Source: Alphaproteobacteria bacterium
GTDB taxonomy: Bacteria > Pseudomonadota > Alphaproteobacteria > Micropepsales > Micropepsaceae
Length of the DNA stretch: 64,000 bases
Direction of reading: 5' to 3'
Assembly: GCA_025924715.1 (NCBI GenBank)
Contig: JAICHV010000007.1
Location: forward strand, 39,845 to 103,844
Under the pieces are notes generated by a model. It did not search any database and was not told the origin of the DNA. It was given only the letters and a program-made list of their open reading frames with translations. Of the stretch, positions 60,689 to 64,000 are shown piece by piece; positions within the stretch are counted from its first letter, which is position 1, and every line of letters begins with the position of its first letter. Position numbers and translations under genes: made by a program.

Positions 60689-62185
60689 CTATTGGTAAAG
60701 TCCCTTATATTCCTCGCGCAGCAACGCCTTCTGCACCTTCCCCATGGCATTGCGCGGCAGTTCGTCAACGAAGAGCACCCGCTTGGGCAGCTTGTAAGCC
60801 GCCAGTCTTTCCTTCAAAGCCGCAATCACATCGGCCTCGCTGATCGCCGCGTCGGATTTCTTCACCACCACCGCGGCAACACCCTCGCCGAAATCGGGAT
60901 GCGGCACGCCGATCACCGCGCTTTCCACCACGCCGGCCAGGGCGTCGATCTGATCCTCCACTTCTTTGGGATAGACATTGAAGCCGCCGGAGATCACCAA
61001 ATCCTTGCCGCGGCCGACAATGCTGACATAGCCCTCGCTGTCGATCCGGCCCAGATCGCCGGTGATGAAAAAGCCGTCGCCCTTCAATTCCGTTTTGGTT
61101 TTTTCAGGCATCCCCCAATAGCCTTTAAACACATTGGGGCCTTTGACTTCGATCTCGCCGATTTCGCCGGGCGGGAGCGGCGCGCCGCTGAGGGGATCGG
61201 TGATGCGCAACGACACCCCCGGCAGCGGCTTTCCCACCGTGCCGGCGCGGCGCGGTCCATCATAGAGATTGGAGGTGTTCATCCCCGTCTCGGTCATGCC
61301 GTAACGTTCGAGAATGGCGTGACCGGTCCTGGCCTGCCATTCGCGGTGGGTCTCGGCCAGCAGCGGCGCCGAACCGGAGACAAACAGGCGCATATGCGCC
61401 GTCGCCGCGCGCGTCAGCCGCCTGTCGCCCAACATGCGGGTGTAAAAGGTCGGCACACCCATCATCACCGTGGCCTCGGGCAAAAGCGCGAACATCTGAT
61501 CCAAATCCAGTTTGGGCAGGAAGATCATCGCCGCCCCGGCCATCAGGGTAACGTTCACCGCCACGAACAGGCCATGAATGTGATAGATCGGCAGCGCATG
61601 CAGCAGCACATCGCGCGGACCGAACCGCCATTCCTGCGCCAGCACCCGCGCATTCGAGGCCAGATTGCCATGGCTGAGCATGGCGCCCTTGGAGCGGCCG
61701 GTGGTGCCGGAGGTGTAGAGGATCGCCGCCAGATCATCCGCCCCGCGGGCGACATCGTCAAAATCGCCGCGCTGCCCCGCGGCGCTTTCCAATAGCGTGC
61801 CGCCGATCCCATCGCTGCCCAGACTGGCGACGCTCACGCCCGACACCATGTCTTCCCGGCCGGGAGCGCAGACGAACAGCGCCGGCTCGGCATCAGCCAC
61901 GAAATAGTCCAGCTCGGCCCTTGTATAGGCGGTGTTGAGCGGCAGATAGACGGCCCCTGCCCGCAGGCAGGCGAGGTACAGCGCGACCACCTCCGGGCTT
62001 TTGCCCGTCTGCACCGCCACGCGGTCGCCGGGTCTGACCCCCAGCGCCACCAAGGCATGCGCCAGCCGGGCCGACAGCGCCAGCAGCCCGCCATAATCCA
62101 TCACGCGCCCGTCACTGGTGCGGATGAACAGCGCTTTGGGTCCGGGAACCCGCTGTCGGAACTGGTCGAACAGGTAAGACCCCAT
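60689..62185 (-). CDS. matB: Malonyl-CoA synthetase-like acyl-CoA ligase
   Basis: 498 residues from ATG 62185; an upstream in-frame ATG at 62275 would add a low-complexity head. The ANL-superfamily motifs are YTSGTTGRSKGAM (P-loop), ERYGMTETGMNTSN and GYVSIVGRGKDLVISGGFNVYPKEVEDQI with the acyl-adenylate Lys in RNAMGKVQKALL. The MatB-like pattern ERYGMTE-N suggests malonate or methylmalonate as substrate, but other short dicarboxylates or acids are possible. It diverges from uvrD. Confidence 0.83.
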   Translation of the reverse strand: MGSYLFDQFRQRVPGPKALFIRTSDGRVMDYGGLLALSARLAHALVALGVRPGDRVAVQTGKSPEVVALYLACLRAGAVYLPLNTAYTRAELDYFVADAEPALFVCAPGREDMVSGVSVASLGSDGIGGTLLESAAGQRGDFDDVARGADDLAAILYTSGTTGRSKGAMLSHGNLASNARVLAQEWRFGPRDVLLHALPIYHIHGLFVAVNVTLMAGAAMIFLPKLDLDQMFALLPEATVMMGVPTFYTRMLGDRRLTRAATAHMRLFVSGSAPLLAETHREWQARTGHAILERYGMTETGMNTSNLYDGPRRAGTVGKPLPGVSLRITDPLSGAPLPPGEIGEIEVKGPNVFKGYWGMPEKTKTELKGDGFFITGDLGRIDSEGYVSIVGRGKDLVISGGFNVYPKEVEDQIDALAGVVESAVIGVPHPDFGEGVAAVVVKKSDAAISEADVIAALKERLAAYKLPKRVLFVDELPRNAMGKVQKALLREEYKGLYQ

Positions 62186-62273
62186 GACCGCTTTTGCCCC
62201 TTTGGGCGCGGCCCCGGCAAGGAGAACAAAAGCGGGACTTTCCGGCGCCCGCCCTGATAGAATGGCCGGACTC

Positions 62274-64000
62274 ATGAGCCATCATCCCTATTCCGACCCG
62301 CTGGACGCGGCTTTCGGCGATCCGCCGGATACCGCGCCCGTCACCCGCGACCCGCCCTATCTGACCGGCCTGAACAAGGAGCAGCGCGAGGCTGTGGAGG
62401 CCACCGAGGGTGCCGTGCTGGTGCTGGCCGGCGCGGGCACCGGCAAGACCCGCGTGCTCACCACGCGCCTCGCCCACATCCTGGCCACCCGCCGCGCCTG
62501 GCCGGGGCAGATCCTGGCCGTCACCTTCACCAACAAGGCCGCGCGCGAGATGAAAGAGCGCATCGGCGCCCTGATCGGCGGCGTGGTGGAAGGCATGCAA
62601 TGGCTGGGCACCTTCCATTCCATCGGCGCCAAGATGCTGCGCCGGCATGCCGAGCTGGCGGGCCTCAAATCCAATTTCACCATCCTGGATACCGACGACC
62701 AGTTGCGGCTAATGAAGCAATTGATCGAAGCGGAGGGCATCGACGAAAAGCGCTGGCCGGCCCGTACCCTCGCCAGCATGATCGACAATTGGAAAAATCG
62801 CGGGCTTCGTCCCGACGATGTGTCCGAGGGCGAAGGCCAGGGCTATGCCTTTGGCAAGGGCCGTTCGCTGTATCGCCAATATCAGGAGCGGCTCAAAGCC
62901 CTCAACGCCGCCGATTTCGGCGACCTGCTGCTGGAGGTGCTGCATATCCTGCGCAGCCATCCCGACATATTGGCCGATTACCGCGAGCGCTTCCGCTACA
63001 TGCTGGTGGATGAATATCAGGACACCAATGTGGTGCAATATCTGTGGCTCAAGCTGCTGGCCAGCGCCACGGGCAATGTCTGCGTGGTCGGCGATGACGA
63101 CCAGTCGATCTATGGCTGGCGCGGCGCCGAGGTGGAAAACATCCTGCGCTTCGAGCGCGATTTCCCCGGCGCCAAAGTTATTAGGCTTGAGCGCAATTAT
63201 CGCTCCACCCCGGTGATCCTGGGCGCGGCGTCCGGCCTGATCGCCGCCAACAAGGGCCGGCTGGGCAAGACGCTGTGGACCGAAGGCGATCCCGGCGAGA
63301 AGATCAAAGTCCAAGGTGTGTGGGACGCCGAAGAGGAAGCCCGCAATGTCGCCGGCGAGGCCGAGGATTTGCATCGCCATGGCCATCCCTTTGGCCAGAT
63401 GGCGATCCTGGTGCGGGCCTCGTTCCAGATGCGCGAATTCGAAGACCGCTTTATCAGTTTGGGCCTGCCTTACCGCGTGATCGGGGGCCCGCGCTTTTAC
63501 GAGCGGGCGGAAATCCGCGATGCCATGGCGTATCTGCGCCTGATCGCGCAAGGCGACGACGATCTGGCCTTCGAGCGCATCGTCAACAAACCCAAGCGCG
63601 GCATCGGCGATGCCTCGGTGGCGTCTTTGCATGCTTTCGCGCGGGTGCGGCAAATCCCGCTGCTGGCGGCAGCGCGCGAGATTGCTGAGACCGACGAATT
63701 GCCGCCCAAGGCGCGCAAGGCCTTGGCGGAGCTGGCGGCGAATTTCGCCCGCTGGAGCGAAACCGCCCGCGTGCTGCCCCATGCCGAACTGGCCGAAATG
63801 GTGCTGGACGAAAGCGGCTATACCGACATGCTGAAAGCCGACAAATCGGCGGAAGCGCCCGGCCGGCTCGACAACCTGAAAGAACTGGTGCGGGCGATGG
63901 CGGAGTTCGAGTCCCTCTCCGCCTTTCTGGAGCATGTCAGCCTGGTGATGGAAATCACCAAGGATGAATCCGGCGACCGCATCAATCTGATGACCCTGCA
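62274..64000 (+). CDS. UvrD/PcrA-type DNA helicase, truncated at window edge
   Basis: 575 codons are present and no stop occurs before the edge. A 30-residue acidic head precedes LTGLNKEQREAVEATEGAVLVLAGAGTGKTRVLTTRLAHIL (Walker A) and VTFTNKAAREMKERI, GTFHSIGAKMLRRH. The DEAD-type box DEYQD appears in YMLVDEYQDTNVVQYLWLKLL, then VVGDDDQSIYGWRGAEVENILRFE and LERNYRSTPVIL. Superfamily 1 helicase for excision or mismatch repair and replication restart. Confidence 0.93.
   Translation, partial: MSHHPYSDPLDAAFGDPPDTAPVTRDPPYLTGLNKEQREAVEATEGAVLVLAGAGTGKTRVLTTRLAHILATRRAWPGQILAVTFTNKAAREMKERIGALIGGVVEGMQWLGTFHSIGAKMLRRHAELAGLKSNFTILDTDDQLRLMKQLIEAEGIDEKRWPARTLASMIDNWKNRGLRPDDVSEGEGQGYAFGKGRSLYRQYQERLKALNAADFGDLLLEVLHILRSHPDILADYRERFRYMLVDEYQDTNVVQYLWLKLLASATGNVCVVGDDDQSIYGWRGAEVENILRFERDFPGAKVIRLERNYRSTPVILGAASGLIAANKGRLGKTLWTEGDPGEKIKVQGVWDAEEEARNVAGEAEDLHRHGHPFGQMAILVRASFQMREFEDRFISLGLPYRVIGGPRFYERAEIRDAMAYLRLIAQGDDDLAFERIVNKPKRGIGDASVASLHAFARVRQIPLLAAAREIAETDELPPKARKALAELAANFARWSETARVLPHAELAEMVLDESGYTDMLKADKSAEAPGRLDNLKELVRAMAEFESLSAFLEHVSLVMEITKDESGDRINLMTL

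Overview
This 64-kb window is a chromosomal segment of a high-GC alphaproteobacterium. It carries a circularly permuted (two-piece) tmRNA gene, an alpha-type SspB adaptor, class I lysyl-tRNA synthetase, DUF1289 and DUF4169 small proteins, a tandem-domain dCTP deaminase and the start of a hopanoid-type glycosyltransferase. A Micropepsaceae/Rhizomicrobium-like affiliation is a guess from gene content only. Most of the window is dense housekeeping DNA with short intergenic gaps, overlapping start/stop codons and few mobile traces.

Layout. 0-9 kb: partial HpnI-like glycosyltransferase, a MetA-family protein lacking its catalytic cysteine, a PadR/DUF1700/DUF2807 envelope-response operon, DusB, and an RND efflux pair. 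9-20 kb: YkgJ-type cysteine-cluster protein, DusA, a Tat-exported esterase, phosphomannomutase, CobA-type methyltransferase, several small zinc or Fe-S-like proteins, a DUF898-M48 peptidase pair and aminopeptidase N. 19.7-20.9 kb: a visibly lower-GC islet with a frameshifted membrane gene and a short hypothetical. 20.9-33.7 kb: sensor kinase, polyamine genes (speD and speE, divergent), a thioredoxin/CnoX-Lon domain-Trm112-DUF971-Kir channel run, TetR, PyrD, TPR protein, LysK, and a hybrid kinase with degenerate receiver and HPt domains. 33.7-40.1 kb: DinG-like helicase overlapping dCTP deaminase, GNAT, MFS, tRNA-Gly(CCC). 40-51 kb: accessory region of membrane-anchored unknowns, two FtsX-type permeases without an ATPase, a lipase-like hydrolase, a one-heme-motif secreted protein, a 904-residue secreted protein of unknown function and an acyltransferase. 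51-64 kb: ThyA, tmRNA, MFS exporter, glycogen-debranching-type hydrolase with a GT4 enzyme, SspB, FumC, small RHH and DUF4169 proteins, GST, malonyl-CoA synthetase-like ligase and a truncated UvrD/PcrA helicase.

How parts connect. tmRNA (tag ANDNEMALAA after the tRNA-borne Ala) and SspB, the adaptor that hands ssrA-tagged proteins to ClpXP, lie 5 kb apart. SpeD and SpeE are successive steps of spermidine synthesis. DusA and DusB modify tRNA dihydrouridines. PadR, DUF1700 and DUF2807 form a co-translated envelope module with a palindromic operator-like site.

The most interesting non-coding signals are a family of two-stem repeats (two copies, stems differ by compensatory changes). One copy separates a duplicated promoter plus 5' end of tRNA-Gly from the intact gene. 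Others are a tandem duplication of structured modules in the 3' part of the tmRNA locus, a 137-bp element with 26-bp perfect terminal inverted repeats, and a perfect 34-bp palindrome. No CRISPR array, insertion sequence with a transposase, prophage or rRNA was seen.
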